Source: DATMRS01 sp035566015 (GTDB lineage: Bacteria; Pseudomonadota; Alphaproteobacteria; Sphingomonadales; Sphingomonadaceae). Taken from it: a stretch of DNA of 64,000 nucleotides. Below, in pieces: positions 1-8,630 of this stretch; the first letter of the stretch is position 1; every line of letters begins with the position of its first letter. Below the pieces are notes generated by a model. The model was not told the DNA's origin, made no database searches, and saw nothing but the letters and a program-made list of their open reading frames with translations. The DNA lies in NCBI GenBank assembly GCA_035566015.1, contig DATMRS010000002.1, positions 186,001-250,000 of the forward strand, in the 5' to 3' direction. Position numbers and translations under genes: made by a program.

Positions 1-271
1 GCCCGGCAACTATATCCTGCTGCTCGATCAGCCCGGTGCGAACGCCTGGCCGATCACCGGCGCCACCTTCATCCTGCTCCACAAGAATCAGGCCGATGCC
101 GCCAGCGGCGCCAGCGTGCTGAAATTCTTCGACTGGGCATACAAGAATGGCGACAAGCAGGCTGTCGCGCTCGATTATGTGCCGATGCCCGCCGGGGTGA
201 AGGCGCTGGTCCGCAAGCAGTGGGCCGCATCGATCAAGGCAGGCGGCAAGCCCGTCTACGTCGCGCGCTGA
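1..271 (+). CDS. pstS: Phosphate ABC transporter substrate-binding protein PstS, C-terminal part (5' end outside window)
   Basis: Only the last 89 codons are visible, in the frame that starts at base 2 and ends at the TGA at 269-271. The tail contains features typical of PstS C-termini: 'NAWPITGATFILL', then 'FFDWAY' and 'LDYVPMP' before the final helix. PstS captures inorganic phosphate in the periplasm and delivers it to the PstCAB permease. The genes that follow on the same strand (pstC, pstA, pstB) confirm the assignment. This is a different copy from the lipoprotein PstS at 32283-33314. Whether this copy has a cleavable signal peptide or a lipobox cannot be seen. Confidence 0.9.
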   Translation, partial: PGNYILLLDQPGANAWPITGATFILLHKNQADAASGASVLKFFDWAYKNGDKQAVALDYVPMPAGVKALVRKQWAASIKAGGKPVYVAR

Positions 272-341
272 TAGCCCGCGCATATCCGAAGGACCGGCAG
301 GGCGCCCCATGCGGGCGGCCTGCCGGCAACGGGTGGACCTG

Positions 342-1292
342 ATGACGAGCTATGTCCAAGTGAAAGCATTGAAGCCGGTACAAGGCAGGGCCGGCGAGAC
401 AATCTTCCGCACTCTCTGCCTTGCTTCGGCGACATTGCTGCTCGCTGCCCTGGCCGGGGTGGTGATCTCGCTCGCGATCGGTGGCTGGCCGGCCTTCCGC
501 ACCTTCGGCTTCGGCTTTCTTATGTCGAGCGAGTGGAACCCGGTGACAGAGGTTTACGGCGCGGCGGGGCCGATCGTCGGTACGCTGATCACCTCTTTCC
601 TCGCGCTCGCCTTCGCCCTGCCATTGGCGATGGGAGTCGCGGTTTTCCTTACAGAATTCTGCCCGCGTGCGTTCGCGCGTCCGATCGCGATCGCGGTTGA
701 ACTGCTCGCCGGCATTCCTTCGATCGTCTACGGCATGTGGGGCCTGTTCGTGCTCGCCCCCTGGTTCGCCACGCATGTTCAGCTCCCATTACTGATGAGC
801 GCGGAGTCGGGATCGTGGCAGGACAAGCTGTTCGCGGGCGTGCCCAACGGGGCGAATATCTTCACCGCCTCGGTGATCCTGGCGACCATGATCCTGCCCT
901 ACATGGCGGCTGTGTTCCGCGAATTGTTCCTGACGGTGCCGCCGCAGGTGCGCGAGGCTGCCTATGGGCTCGGCTGCACCTCGTTCGAAGCGGTACGCGC
1001 CGTGATCGTGCCCTATGTCCGCAAGGGGCTGGCCGGGGTCATCATGCTCGGCCTTGGCCGCGCATTGGGCGAGACGATGGCGGTGACGTTCATCATCGGC
1101 AACGCGCATGGTTTCCCCGATTCGCTCTTCTCGTCAGGATCGACGATTGCCTCAACGATCGCGAACGAATTCACCGAGGCGACGGGCGAGATGCACACGG
1201 CCGCGCTGATCGCGCTCGGCCTCGTCCTCTTCCTCATCACTTTCGGGGTGCTCGCTATCGCGCGGCTCCTGCTCGGGAGGCAAAGACCATGA
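342..1292 (+). CDS. pstC: Phosphate ABC transporter permease PstC (first Pst system)
   Basis: 316 aa inner-membrane permease of the PstSCAB importer. It has about six hydrophobic segments, the conserved 'LLAGIPSIVYG' stretch near residue 130, and an EAA-type cytoplasmic loop ('EAAYGLGCTSFEAVRAVIVP') that contacts the ATPase. An in-frame ATG at 309 would add 11 residues, but the ATG at 342 follows a GGGTGG-like ribosome site and gives the usual N-terminus, so 342 is preferred. The stop overlaps the pstA start (ATGA at 1289-1292), which indicates translational coupling. It is of ordinary PstC length, unlike the 461-aa PstC of the second system at 30890-32275. Confidence 0.93.
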   Translation: MTSYVQVKALKPVQGRAGETIFRTLCLASATLLLAALAGVVISLAIGGWPAFRTFGFGFLMSSEWNPVTEVYGAAGPIVGTLITSFLALAFALPLAMGVAVFLTEFCPRAFARPIAIAVELLAGIPSIVYGMWGLFVLAPWFATHVQLPLLMSAESGSWQDKLFAGVPNGANIFTASVILATMILPYMAAVFRELFLTVPPQVREAAYGLGCTSFEAVRAVIVPYVRKGLAGVIMLGLGRALGETMAVTFIIGNAHGFPDSLFSSGSTIASTIANEFTEATGEMHTAALIALGLVLFLITFGVLAIARLLLGRQRP

Positions 1293-2131
1293 GCGCACGC
1301 GCGGCCAGACGGCGCGCCGTCAACCTGCTGTTCGTCGCCGGCTGCGGCATAGCCACACTCGTAGCGCTGGCGGCGCTGGCGATGATCCTCTGGTCGCTTG
1401 TGACGCAGGGGATCGGCGGGATCGACCTCAAGATTTTCACGATGACGCAGCCGGCGCCGGGATCGGTCGGCGGCCTTGCCAACGCGATCATGGGGTCCTT
1501 GCTGATGTGTGCGGGCGCGATGCTGATCGCGGTGGTGATCGGCATCCTTGCCGGCACCTGGCTCGCCGAATATGGCGGGGACACTGCCTACGGGCAGGTC
1601 GTTCGCTTCCTGAATGACGTGCTGCTCTCGGCGCCGTCGATCCTCGTCGGGCTGTTCGTCTATGAGTTGCTGGTGCGGCCATTCCACGGCTTTTCGGGCT
1701 ATGCCGGCGCGGTGGCGCTGGCATTGCTCGCAATGCCGATCGTGACACGAACGACGGAGGATATATTACGGCTCCAGCCGCATAGCCTGCGCGAAGCGGG
1801 CATGGCGCTCGGCGCATCGCGCGCCTTCGTTATCCGCCGGGTTATCTGGCGCGCGGCAGGGGCGGGGCTGTTGACCGGCGTGCTGCTGGGTTTCGCGCGG
1901 ATCAGCGGGGAGACGGCGCCCTTGCTCTTCACCTCGCTCGGCAACCAGTTCTTCAGCATGGATATGTCGCAGCCGATGGCGAGCCTGCCGACTACCATCT
2001 TCCAGTTCGCGCTGTCCGCCTATGACGATTGGCGCCGGCTCGCCTGGGTGGGGGCGCTGCTGATCGCCGCTGCCGTCCTCTTCATCAACATCGTCGGGCG
2101 GATGCTCGCCCGGGAGACGCATCGCCCATGA
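1289..2131 (+). CDS. pstA: Phosphate ABC transporter permease PstA (first Pst system)
   Basis: 280 aa partner permease of PstC. The start ATG at 1289 overlaps the pstC stop and has a GGGAGG ribosome site at 1275-1280. It shows a first TM segment after a basic N-terminus, a central 'SAPSILVGLFVYEL' stretch equivalent to the PstC 'GIPSIVYG' region, and an EAA loop 'EAGMALGASRAFVIRRVIW'. The following 'ISGETAPLLFTSLG' is characteristic of PstA. It lacks the long periplasmic insertion seen in the second PstA of this window (29647-30897), so the two systems are distinct lineages rather than a recent duplication. The stop overlaps the pstB start by ATGA. Confidence 0.93.
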   Translation: MSARAARRRAVNLLFVAGCGIATLVALAALAMILWSLVTQGIGGIDLKIFTMTQPAPGSVGGLANAIMGSLLMCAGAMLIAVVIGILAGTWLAEYGGDTAYGQVVRFLNDVLLSAPSILVGLFVYELLVRPFHGFSGYAGAVALALLAMPIVTRTTEDILRLQPHSLREAGMALGASRAFVIRRVIWRAAGAGLLTGVLLGFARISGETAPLLFTSLGNQFFSMDMSQPMASLPTTIFQFALSAYDDWRRLAWVGALLIAAAVLFINIVGRMLARETHRP

Positions 2132-2952
2132 CAGATATCGCAACCTTCGCCGAAGAAGCGTGCAGCCTGATCGCGCCGCCCGCCGAGGAATTGATCCTCG
2201 ATACGCAGAAGCTCGATTTCTTCTACGGCAAGACGCAGGCGCTCCACGGCGTCGATCTGCCTATCGCACGCCACCGGATCACCGCGCTGATCGGTCCGTC
2301 GGGCTGCGGCAAATCGACGCTGCTGCGCGTGCTCAACCGCATCTATTCGCTCTATCCGGGGCAGCGGGCCGAAGGACGCATCCTACTCGACGGCGAGGAC
2401 GTCTTGCCCGGCAATGGCAGCCGCGGGATCGAGGTGGCGCATCTACGTTCGCGCATCGGCATGGTGTTTCAGAAACCGACACCCTTTCCGATGTCGATCT
2501 ATGACAATATCGCGTTCGGCGTCCGCCTCTATCAGCGCAAGAGCCGTGCCGAGATGGACGAGATCGTCGAACGTGCACTGCATCGCGCCGCGCTGTGGGA
2601 CGAGGTGAAGGATAAGCTGCACACATCGGGTCTCGGTTTGTCGGGTGGGCAGCAGCAGCGGCTGTGCGTCGCCCGTGGCATCGCCGTCGAGCCCGAGATA
2701 TTGCTGCTCGACGAGCCGGCCTCGGCGCTCGATCCGATCTCGACGGCGAAGCTTGAAGCGACCTTGCTGGAGCTGAAGGAAGACTTCACGATCGTCATCG
2801 TCACGCATAACCTGCAACAGGCGGCGCGCATCTCGGATCACACAGGCTTCATGTTCCTCGGCCGGATGATCGAGTTCGGTCCCACTTCCGAACTCTTCTC
2901 CACCCCCCGCCTCGCGCGGACGCGCGATTATGTAACGGGGCGGTTCGGATAA
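2128..2952 (+). CDS. pstB: Phosphate ABC transporter ATP-binding protein PstB (first Pst system)
   Basis: 274 aa ABC ATPase that energises phosphate import. Walker A 'GPSGCGKST' lies at residues 56-64, the Q-loop 'GMVFQKPTPFP' near 111-121, the signature 'LSGGQQQRL' at 171-179, Walker B 'ILLLDEP' near 191-197 and the switch His in 'VTHNLQ' near 227. The ATG at 2128 overlaps the pstA stop. It ends the pst gene run: no phoU follows, unlike the second system. About 26 residues precede the ABC domain, longer than in the second PstB (28877-29653). PstB proteins are strongly conserved, so the function is secure. Confidence 0.95.
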   Translation: MTDIATFAEEACSLIAPPAEELILDTQKLDFFYGKTQALHGVDLPIARHRITALIGPSGCGKSTLLRVLNRIYSLYPGQRAEGRILLDGEDVLPGNGSRGIEVAHLRSRIGMVFQKPTPFPMSIYDNIAFGVRLYQRKSRAEMDEIVERALHRAALWDEVKDKLHTSGLGLSGGQQQRLCVARGIAVEPEILLLDEPASALDPISTAKLEATLLELKEDFTIVIVTHNLQQAARISDHTGFMFLGRMIEFGPTSELFSTPRLARTRDYVTGRFG

Positions 2953-3030
2953 TTTTAGAGGGCAAAGGAAATGCCAGTCCTTCGTTAAAACTGGGATGAC
3001 CCGAGGGTCGTGAGAGACGCCGCCTTACCG

Positions 3031-3477
3031 CTACACCCGCTCGACGATCAGGGTCGTGCTCTCGGCGCCGGTGATCCGGACCTGCGCGCCGAGGGGGGTG
3101 TCGGGGCCAGTAGCATTCCAGACGCCATCGCCAACCTTCACCCGTCCGCGGCCGCCGAGGATCGGTTCGATCACCGTCACCGTTTCACCTACCATGCGCG
3201 CGATGCGATCGTTCAGCATCGGGTCGCTCGACGGCATCGGGTTCGTTTGCATCCAGCGGCGTGCGGCATAGACTGCCGCTACCGCCGCGACCGCGAACAG
3301 GCACGCCTGCGCCACGCCGCCGATCCCGAACAGGAAGGTGACGATGCCCACCAGCGCCGCCGCCGCCGCCATCCAGATCAGGAAGAAGCCCGGCGCAAGT
3401 ATCTCGGCGATGCCGAGCAGCAGCGCGCCAATCAGCCACCACCAATATGCCTCCAGCGCGATGCCGCCTATCTCCAT
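3031..3477 (-). CDS. NfeD-family membrane protein
   Basis: 148 aa. The first ~75 residues hold hydrophobic segments ('YWWWLIGALLLGIAEIL', 'FFLIWMAAAAALVGIV', and an Ala/Val-rich third). The C-terminal half ('GETVTVIEPILGGRGRVKVG...') is a small beta-barrel OB-like domain. This is the short NfeD form that lacks the N-terminal ClpP-like protease. NfeD proteins are typically encoded beside an SPFH/stomatin gene, and here the SPFH gene lies just upstream on the same strand, its stop seven bases before this start. The pair probably acts in membrane-microdomain organisation or membrane-protein quality control; the precise role is unknown. Confidence 0.88.
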   Translation of the reverse strand: MEIGGIALEAYWWWLIGALLLGIAEILAPGFFLIWMAAAAALVGIVTFLFGIGGVAQACLFAVAAVAAVYAARRWMQTNPMPSSDPMLNDRIARMVGETVTVIEPILGGRGRVKVGDGVWNATGPDTPLGAQVRITGAESTTLIVERV

Positions 3478-3484
3478 AGCCGCC

Positions 3485-4459
3485 TCACGCCTGCTCGAAC
3501 GGGCCGGGGCGGCGCGGACGCGGCGGGGGAGGGGCAGGCGGGGCCATGTTCTCGCCGCCGCCCAGCGCTTCCTTCGCCAGCGCGCCGATGCCGCCGAGCG
3601 TGCCGATGAGCTGCGTCGCTTCCACCGGGAAGAGGATAGTCTTGGCGTTCGGCGAGGTCGCGAACTCGCTCACCGCCTCGACATATTTCTGCGCCACGAA
3701 ATAGTTGATCGCCTGCGCGCTGCCATTCTCGATCGCATCGGACACCATCTGCGTCGCCTTCGCTTCCGCCTCGGCCGAACGCTCGCGCGCCTCGGCGTCG
3801 CGGAAAGCGGCCTCGCGCCGGCCCTCCGCCTCCAATATCTGCGACTGCTTCTGCCCTTCGGCGCGCAGGATTTCGGATGCGCGCAGTCCCTCGGCCTCGA
3901 GGATGGCGGCACGCTTTTCGCGCTCGGCCTTCATTTGGCGGGCCATCGAGTTGACGATGTCCTGCGGCGGGCGGATGTCCTTCACCTCGACGCGCGTGAT
4001 CTTCACGCCCCAGGCGGTGGTCGCATGATCGACGACGCTCAGTAGCCGGGCGTTGATCTCGTCGCGCTTCGACAGCGTCTCGTCGAGGTCCATCGACCCC
4101 ATCACCGTGCGCAAATTGGTGGTGGTGAGCTGGAGGAGTGCGAAATGCAGGTCCGACACCTCGTAGGCGGCCTTGGCGGCGTCGAGCACCTGGAAGAAAA
4201 CAACGCCGTCCACCGACACCATCGCATTGTCGCGGGTGATGATTTCCTGCCCCGGAATGTCGACCACCTGCTCCATCATGTTCACGCGGCGGCCGACGCG
4301 GTAGAAAAAAGGCATGTAGAAGTTGAAGCCGGGATGGGCGACCGCGACGAACCTGCCGAAATATTCGATCGTATATTGATAGCCTTGTCGCACGACCTTG
4401 ATCCCCGAAAAGAGGAACATCACCGCGAGCGCCACCAGAACCAGCGCGAACAGACCCAT
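3485..4459 (-). CDS. SPFH/band-7 (stomatin/QmcA-like) membrane protein
   Basis: 324 aa. A single N-terminal TM segment (residues ~2-18) is followed by an SPFH/PHB domain ('GYQYTIEYFGRFV', 'VDIPGQEIITRDNA', 'LRTVMGSMDLDETLSKRDEIN'). A long charged coiled coil comes next ('EREKRAAILEAEGLRASEIL...'), then a Pro-rich tail. Stomatins form oligomeric rings in the inner membrane and associate with NfeD partners. The ATG at 4459 follows a GGGGAAG ribosome site and gives the family's usual N-terminus; the open frame extends upstream but has no support. The nfeD gene follows in the same operon. Confidence 0.92.
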   Translation of the reverse strand: MGLFALVLVALAVMFLFSGIKVVRQGYQYTIEYFGRFVAVAHPGFNFYMPFFYRVGRRVNMMEQVVDIPGQEIITRDNAMVSVDGVVFFQVLDAAKAAYEVSDLHFALLQLTTTNLRTVMGSMDLDETLSKRDEINARLLSVVDHATTAWGVKITRVEVKDIRPPQDIVNSMARQMKAEREKRAAILEAEGLRASEILRAEGQKQSQILEAEGRREAAFRDAEARERSAEAEAKATQMVSDAIENGSAQAINYFVAQKYVEAVSEFATSPNAKTILFPVEATQLIGTLGGIGALAKEALGGGENMAPPAPPPPRPRRPGPFEQA

Positions 4460-4544
4460 ATCGCTTCCCCCACGGAATTTCGTGGAAGTGATCTTGCCCT
4501 GTCGGCGCGGCCCATCCAACCATAATCGGCATGAGGGAGGAATT

Positions 4545-5387
4545 ATGATGCGTGATATCGGATGGGTGCGATCGGCCTTGTTTTTGCCCGCCTCCAACGC
4601 GCGGGCGATCGAGAAGGCGCGCGGGCTGGCGTGCGACATGGTGCTGTTCGATCTGGAAGACGCGGTGAAGGCGGAAGACAAGGCCCGTGCCCGCACGGCG
4701 GCGGTGGAAGCGGTGGCGGGCGATTATGGCGGCCGCCCGCTCGCCATCCGCCTGAACGGCGCAGGGACCGGCTGGCAGGCGGACGACATCGCCGCCGTCC
4801 GGTCGTCGCGCGCGGATTTCGTCGTCGCGCCGAAGGTCGAAAGCGCGGCGGACGCGACGCGGGTCGCGCAGGCATCGGGCAAGCCCCTGCTGACGATGAT
4901 CGAAACGCCGGCTGGTCTGCTGGCTGCGTCCGCGATCGCCGCCGTGCCGGGTGTGCAGGGGTTGATCGCGGGGACGAACGACATCGCCGCCGCGCTCCGC
5001 CTGCCGCCGGGCGAGGGGCGGGCGGGGTTGACGCTCGCGCTCCAGACGATCGTGCTCGCCGCGCGGGCGCATGGCGCGCTCGCGCTCGACGGGGTGTGGA
5101 ACCGGCTCGACGATCCTGAGGGTTTCGAGGCCGAATGTCGCGAGGGGCGCGCCTTCGGCTTCGACGGCAAGACGCTGATCCACCCGAACCAGATCGCCGC
5201 CGCCAATACCGTCTTCGCCCCCGACGCGGCGGAGGTGGAGGAAGCGCGCGCCCTTATCGCCGCGGCGACCGGCGGCGCCGAGCGTTTCCGGGGGCGGATG
5301 ATCGAGGGGATGCACGTCGAATCCGCGCGCCGCCTGCTCGCCATGGAAGAGGCGGGGGGTAGCAAGACGGCACCGCTGCCCCTATAG
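4545..5387 (+). CDS. HpcH/HpaI aldolase / citrate lyase beta-like (CitE-like) CoA-ester lyase
   Basis: 280 aa TIM-barrel protein of the CitE/HpcH family. 'LFLPASN' occurs near residue 12, the metal-binding 'LFDLEDAV' near 34-41, 'VVAPKVES' near 92-99, 'MIETPAG' near 117, and the C-terminal 'GFDGKTLIHPNQI' typical of CitE/CLYBL-type lyases. These enzymes cleave (or hydrolyse) CoA thioesters such as malyl-CoA or citramalyl-CoA; the substrate cannot be told here. No citrate-lyase alpha or gamma genes are near, so it is a stand-alone family member. Two tandem ATGs (4545, 4548) follow a GGAGG site; 4548 has the better spacing. Confidence 0.85.
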   Translation: MMRDIGWVRSALFLPASNARAIEKARGLACDMVLFDLEDAVKAEDKARARTAAVEAVAGDYGGRPLAIRLNGAGTGWQADDIAAVRSSRADFVVAPKVESAADATRVAQASGKPLLTMIETPAGLLAASAIAAVPGVQGLIAGTNDIAAALRLPPGEGRAGLTLALQTIVLAARAHGALALDGVWNRLDDPEGFEAECREGRAFGFDGKTLIHPNQIAAANTVFAPDAAEVEEARALIAAATGGAERFRGRMIEGMHVESARRLLAMEEAGGSKTAPLPL

Positions 5388-5424
5388 AGCCGCCTCGACT
5401 CCTTGCATGGGTTATCCGCGTCAC

Positions 5425-6882
5425 ATGGACATCAGCCTCGGCCTCACTTTCGACGACGTCCTCCTCCGCCCCGCCGAGTCCGAAATAGTGCCGAGCCAGG
5501 CCGATACCCGCACGAAGGTGACGCGCGAGATCGGCCTTACTATCCCCATCCTCTCCTCCGCGATGGACACCGTGACCGAGGCGGACATGGCGATCGTGAT
5601 GGCGCAGCTTGGTGGCATCGGCGTCCTCCATCGCAATCTGTCGATCGAGGAACAGGCCGCCGCCGTGCGCGCGGTGAAGCGCTTCGAATCGGGCATGGTC
5701 GTCAACCCGATCACGATCGCGCCGACGCAGACGCTGGCGGAAGCGCGTGCGCTGATGGCGGGGCACCGCATCTCGGGCATCCCGGTGGTGGAGAAGGGCG
5801 GCAAGCTGGTGGGCATCCTCACCAACCGCGACGTACGCTTCGCCGAAAATCCGAAGCAGCCGGTCGCCGAGCTGATGACGAGCCAGAATCTGGCGACCGT
5901 CTCGCCCGGCGTCAGCCAGGACGAGGCGCGGCGCCTGCTCCACCAGCGGCGGATCGAGAAATTGCTGGTGGTGGATGATGCGTATCGCTGCATCGGCCTC
6001 ATCACCGTCAAGGACATGGAAAAGGCAGTTACCTATCCCGCCGCGACGAAGGATGGTTCGGGCCGGCTGCGCGTCGCCGCCGCGACGACGGTGGGCGACA
6101 AGGGTTTCGAGCGGACCGAGGCGCTGATCGACGCCGAATGCGACCTGATCGTGATCGACACCGCGCACGGCCACAACAAGGATGTCGCGCGCGCGGTGGA
6201 GCGGGTGAAGCGGCTGTCCAACACGGTGCAGGTGGTCGCGGGCAATGTCGCGACGGCGGAGGCGACGCGCGCGCTTATCGACGCGGGCGCGGACGGCGTG
6301 AAGGTGGGCATCGGCCCCGGATCGATCTGCACCACGCGCGTCGTCGCGGGCGTCGGCGTGCCGCAGCTTACCGCCGTGCTGGAATCGGCGGAGGAAGCGG
6401 CGAAGTCGGGCGTGCCGGTGATCGCCGATGGCGGTCTGCGGACCTCGGGCGATCTGGCGAAGGCGCTGGCGGCGGGCGCGTCGACGGTGATGATCGGATC
6501 GCTTCTGGCGGGCACGGACGAGGCGCCGGGCGAGACGTTCCTCTATCAGGGCCGCACCTATAAGAGCTATCGCGGCATGGGATCGGTGGGTGCGATGGCG
6601 CGCGGCTCGGCCGACCGCTATTTCCAGCAGGACATCAAGGATCAGCTGAAGCTGGTGCCCGAGGGGATCGAGGGGCAGGTGCCTTATAAGGGGTCCGTGA
6701 CCGATGTGATCCATCAGCTTGTCGGCGGCGTGAAGGCGGCGATGGGCTATACCGGCGCGGCGACGATCCCGGATTTGCAGAAGAAGGCCCGCTTCGTCCG
6801 CATCACCAATGCGGGCTTGCGCGAGAGCCACGTCCACGACGTGACGATCACGCGCGAGGCGCCCAATTATCACAATCGGTAA
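5425..6882 (+). CDS. guaB: Inosine-5'-monophosphate dehydrogenase
   Basis: 485 aa. It oxidises IMP to XMP with NAD+, the committed step of guanine nucleotide synthesis. The N-terminus 'LGLTFDDVLLRPAESEIVP' is diagnostic. Two CBS domains occupy about residues 90-205, inserted in the TIM barrel. The catalytic loop 'GPGSICTTRVVAGVGVPQ' carries Cys302, equivalent to the E. coli active-site Cys, and the flap 'YRGMGSVGAM' follows. An alternative ATG at 5407 would add six residues; 5425 matches the family start. Neither start has a strong ribosome site. The methyltransferase gene follows after 6 bp. Confidence 0.97.
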   Translation: MDISLGLTFDDVLLRPAESEIVPSQADTRTKVTREIGLTIPILSSAMDTVTEADMAIVMAQLGGIGVLHRNLSIEEQAAAVRAVKRFESGMVVNPITIAPTQTLAEARALMAGHRISGIPVVEKGGKLVGILTNRDVRFAENPKQPVAELMTSQNLATVSPGVSQDEARRLLHQRRIEKLLVVDDAYRCIGLITVKDMEKAVTYPAATKDGSGRLRVAAATTVGDKGFERTEALIDAECDLIVIDTAHGHNKDVARAVERVKRLSNTVQVVAGNVATAEATRALIDAGADGVKVGIGPGSICTTRVVAGVGVPQLTAVLESAEEAAKSGVPVIADGGLRTSGDLAKALAAGASTVMIGSLLAGTDEAPGETFLYQGRTYKSYRGMGSVGAMARGSADRYFQQDIKDQLKLVPEGIEGQVPYKGSVTDVIHQLVGGVKAAMGYTGAATIPDLQKKARFVRITNAGLRESHVHDVTITREAPNYHNR

Positions 6883-6888
6883 CGGCCG

Positions 6889-8070
6889 ATGACCCCCGCC
6901 GCGCGCGCGCAGGCGGCGATCGAGCTGCTGGACGAGATCATCCGCGCCGCCCGCGACGGCGGGGCGGCGGCGGACACGCTGATCGCGCGCTATTTCAAGA
7001 CGCGGCGCTATGCGGGCGCGAAGGACCGGCGCGCGGTGCGCGAACTGGTCTATCGCGCGATCCGCCGCGCGGGCGAACGCCCCGAAAGCGGGCGGGCCGC
7101 GCTGATCGGGCTGGCGGCGGAGGATGCGGCGCTGGCCGCCCTGTTCGACGGATCACCGCACGGCCCCACGCCGATCACGCCTGACGAACCGCGCGCCGCT
7201 CCGGGCATTGTGCCGGCATGGCTGCTCGGTCGCTTCGCCGCCTCGCTCGATTCAGCGGAATTGCTCGCATTGCTCGGCCGTGCGCCGCTAGACCTGCGCG
7301 TCAATCGATTGAAGGCGACGCGTGAAGCCGTGCGCGTGCGCCTGCCTGAAGCGGAGCCGACGCCGCGCGCTCCCGATGGCCTCCGCCTGCCCGAAGGCAC
7401 GCGCGTCGAGGCACTCGACATCTGGGCCGAAGGGCTGATCGAGGTGCAGGACGAGGGGAGCCAACTCGTCACTCGTGCCGCCCATGCCGCGCCGGGCATG
7501 ACCGTGATCGATCTCTGCGCCGGCGCGGGCGGTAAGACGCTTGCCCTTGCGGCCGCGATGGCGGGCGAGGGGCGACTGATCGCCTGCGATGTCGATCGCG
7601 CGCGGCTGTCCCGTCTCGCGCCTCGGGCGACACGCGCGGGTGCGACCGGTATCGAGACGCGATTGCTCAATGGTGGGCGCGAGGCCGAGGCCCTTGCCGA
7701 CCTCGAAGGACAGGCCGATGTCGTGCTTGTCGACGCGCCTTGCTCGGGCACCGGAACGTGGCGGCGTAATCCCGAAGTGCGCTGGCGGCTCGATCCTGCG
7801 CGGCTGGAGCGGCTCGCGGGCATGCAGGTACGGTTGCTCGATCTCGCCGAGCGCCTTGTCCGGCCGGGCGGGGCGCTCGTCTACATCGTCTGCTCGCTGC
7901 TCGATGAGGAAGGGGCAGGACAAGCGGCCGATTTCCTCGCGCGCCATCCCGGCTGGACGGCGGGCGATCCGATCGGCGAAGGGCGGCCGCACGGACCCGG
8001 TCGCCGGCTGACCTCCGCGTATGACGGGACCGACGGCTTTTTCGTCGCGAGACTATGCCGGCCATGCTAG
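6889..8070 (+). CDS. RsmB/NOP-family SAM-dependent RNA (cytosine-C5) methyltransferase
   Basis: 393 aa. The N-terminal ~75 residues resemble the NusB-like region of RsmB ('YFKTRRYAGAKDRRAVRELVY'). The Rossmann methyltransferase domain begins near 200 with 'VIDLCAGAGGKTLALA'. The catalytic motifs are 'VDAPCSGTGTWRRNP' near 280 and 'VYIVCSLLDEEG' near 330; the two cysteines are those of m5C RNA methyltransferases. The likely target is 16S rRNA, but the exact site cannot be assigned by eye. It is shorter than E. coli RsmB (429 aa), with a reduced N-terminal domain. It directly follows guaB and overlaps the region just before the TPR gene. Confidence 0.9.
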   Translation: MTPAARAQAAIELLDEIIRAARDGGAAADTLIARYFKTRRYAGAKDRRAVRELVYRAIRRAGERPESGRAALIGLAAEDAALAALFDGSPHGPTPITPDEPRAAPGIVPAWLLGRFAASLDSAELLALLGRAPLDLRVNRLKATREAVRVRLPEAEPTPRAPDGLRLPEGTRVEALDIWAEGLIEVQDEGSQLVTRAAHAAPGMTVIDLCAGAGGKTLALAAAMAGEGRLIACDVDRARLSRLAPRATRAGATGIETRLLNGGREAEALADLEGQADVVLVDAPCSGTGTWRRNPEVRWRLDPARLERLAGMQVRLLDLAERLVRPGGALVYIVCSLLDEEGAGQAADFLARHPGWTAGDPIGEGRPHGPGRRLTSAYDGTDGFFVARLCRPC

Positions 8071-8102
8071 AGACGCGCAAAGAGACACTGCCGGAGCTGT
8101 TG

Positions 8103-8630
8103 ATGCGTTTTTCCCCGATAGCGATCGCCCTTTCGCTAACATTGGCGGCGACGTCGAGCGCGGTGATCGGGCAGAAGCCCGACGATCAGATCAATCCCCG
8201 TTCGGTGACACTTCTCCAGAAGGGTGAAGCGTTGCGCCGTGCAGGCAATCTCAGCGCGGCGACCGATACGCTGGAAACGGCACTCGCCGTCGATCCGCGC
8301 AATCGCGCCGCTTATATCGCGCTGGCACGCGTGGCGCAGGCGCAATCGCTGCCCGGCAAGGCGATCCGCCTCTATTTCGAGGCGTTGCAGATGGAGCCGA
8401 ATGACCTGACCGCGCTCGCCGGGCAGGGCGACGCGATGGTCCAGAAGGGCGCGGTCGAGCGGGCGAAGCAGAATCTCGCGCGGATCCGGCAGCTCTGCAA
8501 GAAGGATTGCAACGCCGCGACCCAACTCGCCGCCGCCATCGCCAAGGGACCACCCCCCGCGATCGTCACCGCGCAGGAGACGACCAAGGTGCCGCCCAAG
8601 GGCGAAGAAGAGGCCACGAAGAAGCCTTAA
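8103..8630 (+). CDS. Secreted tetratricopeptide-repeat protein
   Basis: 175 aa. A signal peptide ('FSPIAIALSLTLAATSSAVIG') is followed by about three TPR-like helix pairs ('ALRRAGNLSAATDTLETALAVDPRNRA', 'ALARVAQAQSLPGKAIRLYF', 'ALAGQGDAMVQKGAVERAKQNL') and a Lys/Glu-rich tail. It probably acts in the periplasm as a protein-interaction scaffold; the partner is unknown. An in-frame ATG at 8055 would place 16 residues before the signal peptide, so ATG 8103 is chosen, with a GGAG site upstream. Its 3' end overlaps by 4 bp the convergent rsmA gene. Confidence 0.8.
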   Translation: MRFSPIAIALSLTLAATSSAVIGQKPDDQINPRSVTLLQKGEALRRAGNLSAATDTLETALAVDPRNRAAYIALARVAQAQSLPGKAIRLYFEALQMEPNDLTALAGQGDAMVQKGAVERAKQNLARIRQLCKKDCNAATQLAAAIAKGPPPAIVTAQETTKVPPKGEEEATKKP